A stretch of 64,000 bases of DNA from positions 248,001 to 312,000 of the forward strand of contig JACRJX010000029.1 in assembly GCA_016235595.1 (NCBI GenBank), given 5' to 3'. Shown here one piece after another: positions 10,212-19,020 of the stretch. A program made the translations under genes and the position numbers. A model generated the notes under the pieces. The model made no database searches. It had not been told where the DNA came from and saw only the letters and a list, made by a program, of their open reading frames with translations. Every line of letters starts with the position of its first letter. Position 1 is the first letter of the stretch. This stretch comes from Verrucomicrobiota bacterium. GTDB lineage: Bacteria; Verrucomicrobiota; Verrucomicrobiia; CAIQCK01.

Positions 10212-11351
10212 ATGATAAGACGCCGACTCCTGACTGTCTGCCTGTGTCTGGTCGCCTTTCTCGGCGCGGCGCACGCGGCGGACGACAGCCCCAAAGGCGC
10301 CCCGGCGCCCCGGGTGAGCGATGAACAACTCCAGCAATACCTGAAGCGTTATCCTGACGCCGACGCGAACAAAGACGGCAAGCTCACGTTCGAGGAGGCG
10401 CGGGCGTATCTGAAGAAACTCCGCAAGTCAGGCCAGCCGCAGGCGGGCAAAGGCGCATCAAAGGCCGCCGCGTTGCTGCCCGCTCCCGATCACAAAGATG
10501 TGAGCTACGGCCCGCACGAGCGCAACGTGTTCGACCTCTGGCTTGCGAAGGCGGATCAGCCGACGCCGCTGGTGGTGTTCATTCACGGCGGCGGGTTTGT
10601 CGCTGGCGACAAATCGAAGCTTGATCGCGAGGCGCTCCAACGCGCCCTCACCGCGGGTGCCTCCGTGATGGCGATCAACTACCGTTTCCTGCAACACGCG
10701 CCCATCCAGGACATTCTGCGCGATGCGGCCCGGGCGATCCAGTTCGTGCGCCTTCATGCGGCGAAATACAACGTGGACCCCAAACGCGTTGGTTGCTTTG
10801 GCGCCTCGGCGGGCGCGGGCACGTCGTTGTGGCTGGCGGTGCATGACGACCTCGCGGCCCCCAAGAGCGGCGACCCCGTGCTGCGCCAGTCGAGTCGAAT
10901 CAGCGCCGCCGCGTGCATCAACGGGCAGGTGAGCTACGACATGACGGAATGGGATCATCTCGTTGGCGAATTCAAGAAAGAGTGGCGGCACAGCGACGCG
11001 GAACAGTTTGAATTCTATCATTTCAAGAGCGAGGCGGATTTCAAAACGCCGGAAGGACGGCGCATCCTCGACGATTGCAGCATGTATCGGCAACTCAGCC
11101 AGGACGACCCGCCGATTCTTATGAACAGCATGCAGCCGGGCGGCGAGCCGGCCAATCGCGGCGCCTACGTGCATCACCCGCGCCACGCGTTGGTCATCAA
11201 GAAGCGCGGTGATGAAGTGGGCGCGAAGGTCCAGACACATCTTCAAGCCGACGGCTCCGGCAATGCGGCGGTGATGGCCGTGGAGTTCCTGCTGAAGAAT
11301 TTTGGCGCAGCGCCGCGTGAAACCGCTTCACGGGCCGCGCAGGGTCATTGA
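10212..11351 (+). CDS. Exported EF-hand plus alpha/beta-hydrolase esterase
   Basis: The protein is 379 residues. ATG 10212 has CGGAGGGTGTA directly upstream and begins a signal peptide (RRRLLTVCLCLVAFLGAAHA), so it is preferred over ATG 10191. Residues about 40-65 carry an EF-hand loop (DADANKDGKLTFEEA), then a BD-FAE/hormone-sensitive-lipase type esterase: oxyanion motif FIHGGGF near 124, nucleophile FGASAG near 198, and a candidate His in VHHPRHAL near the end. The family hydrolyses carboxyl esters, often from plant cell walls. The EF-hand suggests calcium binding or attachment, as in other verrucomicrobial secreted hydrolases. Confidence 0.82.
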   Translation: MIRRRLLTVCLCLVAFLGAAHAADDSPKGAPAPRVSDEQLQQYLKRYPDADANKDGKLTFEEARAYLKKLRKSGQPQAGKGASKAAALLPAPDHKDVSYGPHERNVFDLWLAKADQPTPLVVFIHGGGFVAGDKSKLDREALQRALTAGASVMAINYRFLQHAPIQDILRDAARAIQFVRLHAAKYNVDPKRVGCFGASAGAGTSLWLAVHDDLAAPKSGDPVLRQSSRISAAACINGQVSYDMTEWDHLVGEFKKEWRHSDAEQFEFYHFKSEADFKTPEGRRILDDCSMYRQLSQDDPPILMNSMQPGGEPANRGAYVHHPRHALVIKKRGDEVGAKVQTHLQADGSGNAAVMAVEFLLKNFGAAPRETASRAAQGH

Positions 11352-11383
11352 CAATAGCCTGCTGTCCCTTTCTATTGTAGATC

Positions 11384-11908
11384 ATGAGCACGAACGATTG
11401 GCAGGCAGAGTTCCGGAAGGTGTATGACCGCGGCGTCGTGGCTTGGAACGACGGGCGACGCGCGCCGCAAACGATGTTCGACGACAAGGACGCAGCGTTT
11501 CTGGCGACCATAGGCTGCACGGCCCAGGAACTATTCGATTTCGTGGACGATTTTCACCGCTACGGCGAGCCGGATTTTGAAACAACGCTGGCGGTGGCGG
11601 CCATCCGCCGCGACTATTTCCTGAACGTCATGCGCGGCCGGCGGACGGGGCGTTCCGTTTCGACGGACGATTTGCCGGCGAAGACCGCCGAGGTGGATGG
11701 TATCGCGTGGCTACCGCGCATCATCGCGAAGGCGCGGCTGAAGCTGCGTGGCGAGATGCCGGCGGATTTGATGTATGGTTGCGGCGGCGACCGGCCATTT
11801 CTGCGGAAGATGAATCTGGACCTGCCTCGTTTCCTGAAGCTGGTCTGGGAATGCGGTGACGACAACCGCCGGATCGTCGAAGCGGTAAAGAAGTCGGCGG
11901 GGCTTTAG
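11384..11908 (+). CDS. DUF5069-like protein
   Basis: The protein is 174 residues and has no signal peptide or membrane segment. The C-terminal half, WLPRIIAKARLKLRGEMPAD then YGCGGDRPFLRK, resembles the DUF5069 family found in Verrucomicrobia and Planctomycetes. The N-terminal half (QAEFRKVYDRGVVAWNDGRR) seems to be a lineage-specific addition. Function is unknown. It is convergent with the minus-strand gene that ends one base downstream. The assignment is from memory of the family pattern and is only moderately sure. Confidence 0.65.
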   Translation: MSTNDWQAEFRKVYDRGVVAWNDGRRAPQTMFDDKDAAFLATIGCTAQELFDFVDDFHRYGEPDFETTLAVAAIRRDYFLNVMRGRRTGRSVSTDDLPAKTAEVDGIAWLPRIIAKARLKLRGEMPADLMYGCGGDRPFLRKMNLDLPRFLKLVWECGDDNRRIVEAVKKSAGL

Positions 11909-11909
11909 G

Positions 11910-13370
11910 TTACTTCGGGGAGGCGATCCGTTCCATGCCGCTGAAGGCGTAGAGCGTGGCCGAGTTCAGTTCGAACTTCAGCCGCACGGCTTTTCCCTTA
12001 AGCGCAGCCAACGACTTGCCGTTCTTCCAGCGCACGATGCCATCGGTCACGTCGGTGACGATGGGTTCGCAGTCGGCGAGCGCATGACCGGACTCGCCGA
12101 CGATTTCCACCCGCATTGAGCCGCTGCGAACGTCGGCGCTCACGCGCAGTTCATCGCCGGTGCAACGCATCGGTGGCGTGAGGATGGTCGCAGGCCGGCC
12201 CGGTTCCTGCGGTTCGTAGCCGGCGAAACCATCCACGCGCAGCCGCGCGAGGCAGGGCAGACAGTGGCGCTTCCAGCCTCGATGCTTTTCGCGGCTGCCT
12301 CCGTAGTAAATCCAGAGCCGGCCGTCCTTGATGACGGGCGGGCCGGCTTGCGCGTAGATGCAGCCGCCGTCGTAGCTTTCCTTCGCGCCGCGGGGAATGA
12401 ACGGAGTGCCAGGCGCGACGCGCTGCCACGTCACGGAATCGGGACTCCACACCAACTCGCAGTCCACGGTTTGGTCGGAAGCGACGTTATACATCATCAC
12501 GAAACCGAGATAACCGTTCGCATAAGGGAATGCCGGCATGCAGTAGGCCTGGCGGTTCTTGCCCTCGGCGGGTGTCGAGCGCAACACCAGCGCAGGTTGG
12601 GTCCACTTCAGGAAATCCGTGCTCTCGGCGCGCGAGACGAGCCGCTCGCCGATGTAGAGGCGCGTAATGAGCACATGTCGGCCAAGCCAGTCGTCCCAAA
12701 ACATGTTGCTGTGTGTGTCGCCAGCGGTGCCGAGTCCGTCGGGTTTGACCGGCTCGGACCAATGGACGCCGTCGGGCGAGAAGCGCACGCGCATGTTGTC
12801 GGGAAGCCGCACGCCGATGTCATAGATCATCTTGTAACGCCGCGCCGGGTCGGGATCGTGCGGGTCGCGGCAGACGCCGACGTTGGCGACGTCGCGGGCC
12901 ACGGCGTTGTTTTTCGTGGAGCCGTCGAAACCGTGCAGACCCAATTCCGGTTTTTCCCAAACGATGCCGTCCCTCGATGTCGCATAGCAGAGAAACCAGC
13001 CGACTTTGTTGATCGTGCGCGGCGGCATCATCTTCGCGATGACATTGGAGTCGGCGAGCACGCACTTGTACCAGAGCTGGAAACGGCGCTCGGTTTCGTC
13101 GTAGGCGATATTCGGGTAAAGATTGTTGAGCGCGTTCTCCCAGGGCTTGTCCACGTGAAAGAGGGGGTTGTGCTCATCCTTCGCCACGCGGCCCACGACG
13201 AGCCGCGCGTTGTTGGTCTCGGCGACCACGCGGCTGTCGAGCAGCAGGTGCTTGAGGCGGTTGCGAAGTTGAACGCCGGTGATGACGTTATCCTGCTGGC
13301 CGCTGACGGGAAGGACAACTCCGGCGATGAGGATCGCGAACGCGATTCGGAGCACTGACGGGCGTCCCAT
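11910..13370 (-). CDS. Exported five-bladed beta-propeller glycosidase-like protein
   Basis: The protein is 486 residues with a signal peptide (LRIAFAILIAGVVLPVSGQ). Repeated blades carry YPNIAYDETERRFQLWYKC, CYATSRDGIVWEKPELGL, RVRFSPDGVHWSEP and ELVWSPDSVTWQRVAPG, the pattern of GH32/GH43-like propeller proteins common in Planctomycetes and Verrucomicrobia. A beta-sandwich with GDELRVSADVRSGSMRVEI follows at the C-terminus. The acidic catalytic residues were not assigned, so activity is unproven. It converges on the DUF5069-like gene and lies about 20 bases downstream of the DUF1080 gene, so those two are probably one transcript. Confidence 0.75.
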   Translation of the reverse strand: MGRPSVLRIAFAILIAGVVLPVSGQQDNVITGVQLRNRLKHLLLDSRVVAETNNARLVVGRVAKDEHNPLFHVDKPWENALNNLYPNIAYDETERRFQLWYKCVLADSNVIAKMMPPRTINKVGWFLCYATSRDGIVWEKPELGLHGFDGSTKNNAVARDVANVGVCRDPHDPDPARRYKMIYDIGVRLPDNMRVRFSPDGVHWSEPVKPDGLGTAGDTHSNMFWDDWLGRHVLITRLYIGERLVSRAESTDFLKWTQPALVLRSTPAEGKNRQAYCMPAFPYANGYLGFVMMYNVASDQTVDCELVWSPDSVTWQRVAPGTPFIPRGAKESYDGGCIYAQAGPPVIKDGRLWIYYGGSREKHRGWKRHCLPCLARLRVDGFAGYEPQEPGRPATILTPPMRCTGDELRVSADVRSGSMRVEIVGESGHALADCEPIVTDVTDGIVRWKNGKSLAALKGKAVRLKFELNSATLYAFSGMERIASPK

Positions 13371-13391
13371 GGCGTTAGTCCATTTGCCGCC

Positions 13392-14132
13392 TCAATCGAG
13401 CCGGCGAATGCGGAGGTTTCGAAGAACGCCGGTGGTGTCGTAGGAGGCGATGCCAAGCGGCGCGGACTCCTCGATCTCGCCGAAACGCATGCTGATTTTC
13501 TTGCCGGTCGTCGTCACGTCCACCACCTGTTCCTTGTCAATCCAGCATTCGAGTTTTTCCGACGTCACGCGGACCCGGATGGCGTACCAGCGGTCCTTGA
13601 CGAACTCCATGCTCTTGGTTGTCTCGTTCTCCGACGCATCCATGCCGTCAATGGAGGAGATGCCGACCACGCTGCCGCCCCAGCCGCCGAGGATGAGCGT
13701 GCAGTACGACTTGCCCACCGGGAACGTTAGCCCGCAGAAGAAATCGTATCCACCCGCGCGCTTGGCCTCCAATTCCAGTTCGTAGTCCATCCGCGGCACT
13801 GAATTGGTGTCGGCGATGGAGATGCCGGTGAGGTCCCTGCCGGTGCCCAACACGATGGTGCCATCCTTCACCTCCACCTTGCCCTTCCCGATGAAATCCG
13901 TCAGTTTCCAGCCTTTCAAACTCTTGCCATCGAATAGTGACTTCCAACCCTCCTCGTTCGCCGCGTCCGGTTTCGCTGCATCAGCCTTCTTGGGGGCCGC
14001 GCAGGTTTTGCACGAAGGCGCGTTGGTTGACTCGGCTGCGGAGCAGAGCACGATGGAACAGAAACAGACTGCCACGCAAGCGGCGAGCAGTGACAGGAGG
14101 TGATGATGGTTGGGGATGCGAGACGTTTTCAT
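13392..14132 (-). CDS. Exported DUF1080 (3-keto-disaccharide hydrolase-like) protein
   Basis: The protein is 246 residues from ATG 14132; the track extends to 14171 but MKTSRIPNHHHLL begins the signal peptide. After a cysteine-containing linker, GWKSLFDGKSLKGWK is the textbook start of DUF1080, and the concanavalin-like sandwich continues to LRNLRIRRLD at the end. DUF1080 proteins are known to act on 3-keto-glucosides, and they are greatly expanded in this phylum. The neighbour downstream is a glycosidase-like propeller, which fits a glycan role. Confidence 0.88.
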   Translation of the reverse strand: MKTSRIPNHHHLLSLLAACVAVCFCSIVLCSAAESTNAPSCKTCAAPKKADAAKPDAANEEGWKSLFDGKSLKGWKLTDFIGKGKVEVKDGTIVLGTGRDLTGISIADTNSVPRMDYELELEAKRAGGYDFFCGLTFPVGKSYCTLILGGWGGSVVGISSIDGMDASENETTKSMEFVKDRWYAIRVRVTSEKLECWIDKEQVVDVTTTGKKISMRFGEIEESAPLGIASYDTTGVLRNLRIRRLD

Positions 14133-14250
14133 CTTGGTGAATCTCTGATTTCTAACTGGCAAGGCTAACACATTCCGCCTTGTTGCGCGCGTCTATTTCC
14201 AGCACACCGCCACGGAGTGGTGGGATGCCAAGCTGCCAGCGCTCTTGCTT

Positions 14251-15444
14251 TTACCGCCGATGCTGTTCGATCAGGCGCTTGAATTCCTCAAACAGAAAAC
14301 CGGCATCATGCGGTCCCGGCGACGCCTCCGGATGATACTGGACGCTGAACACCGGATGCTTCTTGTGCCGCATGCCCTCGACAGTCTGGTCATTGAGGTT
14401 GATCTGCGTGACCTCGACCTCGTCGGGGTTGAGCGAGTTGGCGTCCACGGCAAACCCGTGATTCTGCGACGTGATGAGCACCTTGCCGGTGCGGAGTTCC
14501 TTGACCGGTTGGTTGGCGCCGCGATGGCCGAACTTGAGCTTGAACGTGCGTCCGCCGAAAGCATGGCCGAGAATCTGGTGGCCGAGACAGATGCCGAAGA
14601 TCGGCACCTCGCCCAGCAGGTCGCGGACGGCGCGGTGCGCATAGGGCAGCGCCTCCGGGTCGCCGGGGCCGTTGCTCAGGAACACGCCGTCCGGCTTCAA
14701 CGCCATCGCGTCCTTTGCCGTCGCCGTGGCCGGCAGCACGTGGATGTCGAAGCCGCGTTGCCGGAGCCGGCGGAGGATGTTGTACTTGATGCCGTAATCG
14801 AACGCCACGATGCGGCAATCCGGCGCCGGCAGTGCGTCGAACATGCCTTGAAACAATCCAGTGTCGCCTTTCGCGGATCGCGTTTCGTCCAGCGTGGCGC
14901 CGCGCGGGATGTCCCAGTTCGCGCTCCACTGGCCGTAGCCCTCCCAGTGGAACGGCTTCTTGTGTGTGACCTCGACGACGTAGTCCACACCGACGATGCC
15001 CTTCCACTCCTTCGCGCGCTTGATGGCGTCGGCGTCGCTGATCGGCTCGGTGGAGATGAACGCCTTCATCGCACCGCGCGTGCGCAGGTGCTTGGTGAGG
15101 CGGCGCGTGTCCACGCCCTGGATGCCGGGAAGCTTGTGTTTCTTCAGGTATCCGTCGAGCGTGAATTCCGCACGCCAGTTTGACGCGACGGGACTGAGCT
15201 GGCGGATGACGAAGCCCGCAACATGCGGCTGCCAGCTCTCCACGTCGAGCGTGTTGATACCGTAATTGCCGATTTCCGGATAGGTCATCGCCACGATCTG
15301 CCGTTTGTAGGACGGATCGGTGAGGATCTCCTGATAGCCGGTCATTGAGGTATTGAAAACCGCCTCTCCGCAAGCCGACGTGCGGGCGCCAAATCCCTGG
15401 CCCCGGAACACCAGACCATCTTCAAGTGCCAAAACTGCGTCCAT
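14251..15444 (-). CDS. carA: Carbamoyl-phosphate synthase, small (glutaminase) subunit
   Basis: The protein is 397 residues, the usual CarA length. The N-terminal domain starts ALALEDG-like (VLALEDGLVFRG) and has FNTSMTGYQEILTDPSY. The C-terminal class I glutamine amidotransferase has VFLSNGPGDPEAL, the catalytic Cys in GICLGHQ near 284, and the His/Glu pair in HPEASPGPHD. It frees ammonia from glutamine and passes it to CarB for carbamoyl phosphate. ATG follows the TAA of the DUF4230 gene directly, with AAAGGA overlapping that stop. It is the last gene of the pyrimidine operon; carB is not in the window. Confidence 0.97.
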   Translation of the reverse strand: MDAVLALEDGLVFRGQGFGARTSACGEAVFNTSMTGYQEILTDPSYKRQIVAMTYPEIGNYGINTLDVESWQPHVAGFVIRQLSPVASNWRAEFTLDGYLKKHKLPGIQGVDTRRLTKHLRTRGAMKAFISTEPISDADAIKRAKEWKGIVGVDYVVEVTHKKPFHWEGYGQWSANWDIPRGATLDETRSAKGDTGLFQGMFDALPAPDCRIVAFDYGIKYNILRRLRQRGFDIHVLPATATAKDAMALKPDGVFLSNGPGDPEALPYAHRAVRDLLGEVPIFGICLGHQILGHAFGGRTFKLKFGHRGANQPVKELRTGKVLITSQNHGFAVDANSLNPDEVEVTQINLNDQTVEGMRHKKHPVFSVQYHPEASPGPHDAGFLFEEFKRLIEQHRR

Positions 15445-16020
15445 TTATCCTTTCGATTGCGGCGTCGGCTCCAGACCAACAAACTGCACATCCGCCGCGT
15501 AGCCGTGACCGCGCATCATGGCGGCCAGAAAATCCCTCATGCTGTCACGCGCCTCACGCAACAGCGGACTGGATGCCGCCTGCTGCAGCACGCTTTGCCG
15601 CATGCCGCGCGCGATGGAATCCCGATCCTCTTCCGAGAACCGGTTCCACAACCAATCTTTCTCATATTGATAGGCTTGGTCGAACACATCCACGCCGACG
15701 ATCTCCGGCTGTCCAAGTTCCACGGTCACGCGCCGTTTCTTCTGGTCCACGATGACGCGCAGGTGTTTGGACAGATCGAACCCGGCAAACACACGCGCCT
15801 TGCCCAGAATCGAGACCTGCGCCGTGCTGATCAGGTCCGACCGCTTATGCTTGTAGTTGAACACGATCACCTGCTCGGCCGAGAACGCCTTTGCCACGCG
15901 TTGGATCTCGGCGGCCGCGAAGTCCTGGCTGATTTCCCGGCGCGTCGTCTGGTTCAACCACAACAATGTCGCCAGTGCGCCGACCGCAGCAGCAAAGAGA
16001 TAGCCAATCAACGTCTTCAC
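15445..16020 (-). CDS. DUF4230 family membrane-anchored protein
   Basis: The protein is 191 residues from GTG 16020, which lies two bases after the pyrC stop with AGAAGAAG upstream; an ATG at 16050 inside pyrC is the alternative start. The first segment VKTLIGYLFAAAVGALATLLWL is a single N-terminal membrane anchor. The rest shows the DUF4230 pattern: VFNYKHKRSDLISTAQVSI, ARVFAGFDLSKHLRVIVD, and VTVELGQPEIVGVDV. The function of the family is unknown. Its position between pyrC and carA with no spacing is odd for a membrane protein and argues for co-expression with pyrimidine synthesis. Confidence 0.75.
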   Translation of the reverse strand: MKTLIGYLFAAAVGALATLLWLNQTTRREISQDFAAAEIQRVAKAFSAEQVIVFNYKHKRSDLISTAQVSILGKARVFAGFDLSKHLRVIVDQKKRRVTVELGQPEIVGVDVFDQAYQYEKDWLWNRFSEEDRDSIARGMRQSVLQQAASSPLLREARDSMRDFLAAMMRGHGYAADVQFVGLEPTPQSKG

Positions 16021-16021
16021 A

Positions 16022-17290
16022 TTACTTCTTCTGCCGCGCGACGCGGCCACCGACGATGGTCGCCACGGCTTTGCCCTTCAAGGACCAGCCGTGGAACGGT
16101 GTGTTGCGCGATTTGCTCGCCGTCTGGTTCACGTCATAGATCCACTCGTGCGCCGGGTCCATCACCGTGATGTCCGCATCGGCGCCGACCGACAACGTTC
16201 CCTTGTTCAGCCGCAGCAGCCGGGCTGGGCCGGTCGTGAACTTCTCGACGAGCTGCGGCAACGTCAGCAGATTCTTGTGGACCAGTGTCATCAACGACAG
16301 CGCCAGCTCCGTCTCCAGACCGAGGATGCCGAACGGCGCTTTGTCGAACTCCACTTCTTTCTCAAAGGCGCAGTGCGGCGCATGGTCGCTGGCAATGGCT
16401 TCGATCGTGCCGTCGGCGAGACCTTCCAGGATCGCCTCCACGTCGCGCTGCGTCCGCAGCGGCGGGCTCATCTTGAAATTGGTGTCATAGCCCTGGCACT
16501 TCTCGTCGGTCAGTGTGAAGTGATGCGGGCACGCCTCGGCGGAAATCTTCACGCCACGTTTCTTCGCCTCGCGCACGAGGCGCACGCTGCCGGCGCTGGT
16601 CAGGTGCTGGCAGTGAATGTGCCAGTCCACCTGCTCCGCAAGCATGACGTTGCGCGCAACGATGATTTCCTCGCCGATGCTCGGCCAGCCTTTCAGGCCG
16701 AGCAGATGGCTCCAGTATCCTTCGTGCATTACACCATCGCTGACGAGGTTGTTGTCCTGGCAATGGTCCATCAACGGCAGCTCGAACATCTTCGCGTATT
16801 CCAACGCACGCCGCATCAGTTCGTTGTTCTGCACGCAATGGCCGTCATCGGTGATCGCCACCACGCCGGCGCGCTTGAGCGAGCCGATTGATGCCAACTC
16901 AGCGCCTTCAATGTTCTTCGTGATGGCTCCTGCCGGCAGGACGTTCACGCTGCCGACCTCCGCCGCGCGCTGTTTGATGAACGCGATGGTGCCGGTGTTG
17001 TCGGCAGCCGGCGAGGTGTTCGGCATGCAGACGACGCTGGTGAACCCGCCGTAGGCGGCGCAGCGCGTGCCGGTCTCGATGGTTTCCTTGTCGCTGCGGC
17101 CCGGCTCGCGCAGATGCACGTGGATGTCAATGAGGCCCGGCGTTACCACGAGGCCCTTCGCGTCCAGCTCCGGCGCGTCCGGCGCTGGCTCCGCGGCGAT
17201 TTTTCCATCGCGCACGAAGACATCGCGCACCGCGTCCACTTTGTTGGCGGGATCAATCACCCGCCCATTGCGAATCGTCAGATTGTTCAT
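16022..17290 (-). CDS. pyrC: Dihydroorotase
   Basis: The protein is 422 residues. ATG 17290 has GGAGGAAG upstream and overlaps the pyrB stop as ATGA, so the track's earlier start is not used. Metal ligands sit in [10 protein letters not shown] near residue 54; CMPNTSP and SDHAPH are also present, typical of the long type I (PyrC/AllB-like) dihydroorotase. It closes N-carbamoyl-aspartate to dihydroorotate in the cytoplasm. The intact metal-binding motifs suggest an active enzyme, not the inactive PyrC-like partner found in some ATCase complexes. Confidence 0.96.
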   Translation of the reverse strand: MNNLTIRNGRVIDPANKVDAVRDVFVRDGKIAAEPAPDAPELDAKGLVVTPGLIDIHVHLREPGRSDKETIETGTRCAAYGGFTSVVCMPNTSPAADNTGTIAFIKQRAAEVGSVNVLPAGAITKNIEGAELASIGSLKRAGVVAITDDGHCVQNNELMRRALEYAKMFELPLMDHCQDNNLVSDGVMHEGYWSHLLGLKGWPSIGEEIIVARNVMLAEQVDWHIHCQHLTSAGSVRLVREAKKRGVKISAEACPHHFTLTDEKCQGYDTNFKMSPPLRTQRDVEAILEGLADGTIEAIASDHAPHCAFEKEVEFDKAPFGILGLETELALSLMTLVHKNLLTLPQLVEKFTTGPARLLRLNKGTLSVGADADITVMDPAHEWIYDVNQTASKSRNTPFHGWSLKGKAVATIVGGRVARQKK

Positions 17291-18225
17291 GCTGCTTCCT
17301 CCGCTGGCTGCGCGCCGGCGCACAGGTAAAGCACCGCCATCCGCACCGAGAGGCCGTGCGAGACCTGCTGCAGGATTACACTGCGTTTGCAGTCGGCCAA
17401 GTCGCTATCAATTTCCACGCCACGGTTGATCGGCCCCGGGTGCATGATCAGCGCGTCGGGCTTGGTGTGGGCGAACCGCTCCTTCGTCAGGCCGAAGATG
17501 GAGGCGTATTCGCCGATGCTGGGGAACATGGTCTGCCGCTGCCGCTCGTGCTGGATACGGAGCAAGTTGATCACGTCGGCGTCGGCGATGGCTTCCTCGA
17601 CGTTGTAGCAGACGCGGCAACCGAGCTGTTCGAACACGCGCGGCACCAGTGTGCTCGGGCCTGCGAGCGTGACGCGCGCGCCGAGCTTGGTCAGCAAGTG
17701 GATGTTGGAGCGCGCAACGCGGCTGTAAAGGATGTCGCCAAGGATGGTGACGTTTAGGCCGGCGATGCGCCCCTTTTTCTGCCGGATCGTGAACGCGTCG
17801 AGCAGCGCCTGCGTCGGATGCTCGTGCGCGCCGTCGCCGGCGTTGATCACCGAGACGTCGAGGCGGTCGGCGAGGAACTTCGCCGCGCCCGCCGACGAGT
17901 GGCGGATGACGATGATGTCGGCGTGCAGCGCCTGGAGGTTCAACGCCGTGTCCTTGAGCGTCTCACCCTTGGTGATGCTGGAGGCGGTGGCGGTGATGTT
18001 GACGATGTCCGCCGAAAGCCGGTGCGCCGCCAGCTCGAAGCTCGTGCGCGTGCGCGTGCTCGGCTCGATGAACAGGTTGACCAGCGTCTTGCCGCGCAGC
18101 GCGGGCACCTTCTTTACGTCGCGATGGCCGACTTCCTCGAACGTCAGCGCCGTGTCAAGGATGTGAACGATCTCCTCTGGCTGGAGATCCTGGATGGTGA
18201 TGAGATCTTTGCGGTTCCAGTTCAT
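17287..18225 (-). CDS. pyrB: Aspartate carbamoyltransferase catalytic subunit
   Basis: The protein is 312 residues from ATG 18225, which overlaps the pyrR stop as ATGA; the track start at 18546 lies inside pyrR. The carbamoyl-phosphate motif [13 protein letters not shown] is near residue 50, followed by [13 protein letters not shown] and [11 protein letters not shown], all diagnostic of ATCase. It joins carbamoyl phosphate to aspartate, the committed step to UMP. No pyrI regulatory subunit is present, so control is probably at the RNA level through PyrR. Confidence 0.97.
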   Translation of the reverse strand: MNWNRKDLITIQDLQPEEIVHILDTALTFEEVGHRDVKKVPALRGKTLVNLFIEPSTRTRTSFELAAHRLSADIVNITATASSITKGETLKDTALNLQALHADIIVIRHSSAGAAKFLADRLDVSVINAGDGAHEHPTQALLDAFTIRQKKGRIAGLNVTILGDILYSRVARSNIHLLTKLGARVTLAGPSTLVPRVFEQLGCRVCYNVEEAIADADVINLLRIQHERQRQTMFPSIGEYASIFGLTKERFAHTKPDALIMHPGPINRGVEIDSDLADCKRSVILQQVSHGLSVRMAVLYLCAGAQPAEEAA

Positions 18226-18731
18226 TCGACAATCACCTCGTCCGCGAGAACGCGGACCTTTTGTTCTTTCGATGTCGGGATGTTCTTGCCGACATAATCG
18301 GCCCGGATCGGCAGCTCGCGATGTCCGCGGTCCACCAGCACGGCAAGCTGGATGCGTGCCGGCCGGCCGAAATCGGTAATCTCGCTCATGGCCGCGCGTG
18401 TGGAGCGGCCGGTGTAAAGCACGTCGTCCACGAAGATGATGTGCTTGCCGGTGACGTCGAACTGGATGTTCGTCTGGCGCGCGACGGGCGGTTTCTTGCG
18501 CAGCGAGAGGTCGTCGCGATGCATCGTGATGTCGAGCATGCCGCACGGCACCGATTTGCCAACGATCTCATGGAGCTTGGCGGCGAGCCTCTGCGCCAGC
18601 CGCACGCCCCCGCCCTGGATTCCAACCAGCGCGACCTTCCCAATGTCTTCCGAACGCTCAACAATCTCGTGCGCCATGCGCGTCAGCGCCCGGTCCATTG
18701 CCACCGTATCCATTACACAGGTATGTTTCAT
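18222..18731 (-). CDS. pyrR: PyrR: pyr operon attenuation regulator / uracil phosphoribosyltransferase
   Basis: The protein is 169 residues from ATG 18731, placed by alignment in my memory to the family opening ([19 protein letters not shown]). The longer track start at 18824 would translate the leader hairpin and is rejected. The PRPP loop [15 protein letters not shown] lies near residue 97 and VGIQGGG near 35. In Bacillus, PyrR binds the pyr leader RNA when UMP is high and promotes termination, with weak UPRTase activity. Here it is the first gene of the operon, directly behind a hairpin with a T-run and a PyrR-like binding loop, which supports the same mode of action. Confidence 0.93.
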   Translation of the reverse strand: MKHTCVMDTVAMDRALTRMAHEIVERSEDIGKVALVGIQGGGVRLAQRLAAKLHEIVGKSVPCGMLDITMHRDDLSLRKKPPVARQTNIQFDVTGKHIIFVDDVLYTGRSTRAAMSEITDFGRPARIQLAVLVDRGHRELPIRADYVGKNIPTSKEQKVRVLADEVIVE

Positions 18732-18737
18732 AGGCAC

Positions 18738-18779
18738 AAAAAAACCGTGCTGTCCCGACTCGAGGTCGCGACCGCACGG
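18738..18779 (-). terminator. Intrinsic terminator (attenuator) of the pyr leader
   Basis: On the minus strand CCGTGC ... GCACGG closes a stem that continues inward as GTC/GAC and CGAC/GTCG around a CTCGA loop, about 13 pairs with two mismatches. Seven T residues follow at once. The T-run ends only six bases before the pyrR ATG, so it terminates before the first gene, as an attenuator would. GTGC and GGTC in its 5' arm can pair instead with GCAC and GACC in the upstream loop, giving an antiterminator. Confidence 0.75.
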
Positions 18780-18807
18780 CGAACATGAACTTCGATCTTC
18801 TTCATAG

Positions 18808-18834
18808 TGCCTTCCCGGTCTCACTGGACCGGAC
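18808..18834 (-). promoter_or_regulatory. Candidate PyrR-binding loop (anti-antiterminator) in the pyr leader
   Basis: The minus-strand RNA reads CCGGTCCAGTGAGACCGG, then GAAGGC. It forms a six-pair stem (CCGGTC/GACCGG) with loop CAGTGA, and its UCCAG-GAGA-C-G-AAGG pattern resembles the PyrR binding-loop consensus as I recall it from Bacillus. Its 3' part (GACC...GCAC) can pair with the 5' arm of the terminator, so binding here would free the terminator. Structure was judged by eye only. Confidence 0.65.
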
Positions 18835-18858
18835 TTAAAGGTGTCTCAAACCGCGCAG

Positions 18859-18888
18859 AACATAGCGGACACGTCCGAAGTCGCGCAA
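18859..18888 (-). promoter_or_regulatory. Candidate promoter of the pyr operon
   Basis: On the minus strand TTGCGC and TATGTT are separated by 18 bases. This would start transcription about 10-20 bases before the PyrR-type loop, giving a short attenuator leader. The -35 is a weak match, so the call rests partly on position. Confidence 0.45.
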
Positions 18889-18956
18889 GGCAAATTTCGA
18901 AAAGCCTTGGGAAAGAGCCGAAATGAACCAATTTTCACCCGCTTTCAGTTCACCAT

Positions 18957-18985
18957 TTGAATGCGGGAAGGTTTTGCTTTAACAT
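18957..18985 (+). promoter_or_regulatory. Candidate promoter for the FAD oxidoreductase gene
   Basis: TTGAAT and TAACAT are separated by 17 bases, ending about 35 bases before ATG 19021. It is divergent from the pyr promoter. This is a sequence match only. Confidence 0.45.
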
Positions 18986-19020
18986 AGCCGCGTATCGCAA
19001 CAGACGAACCAGTCACCATC

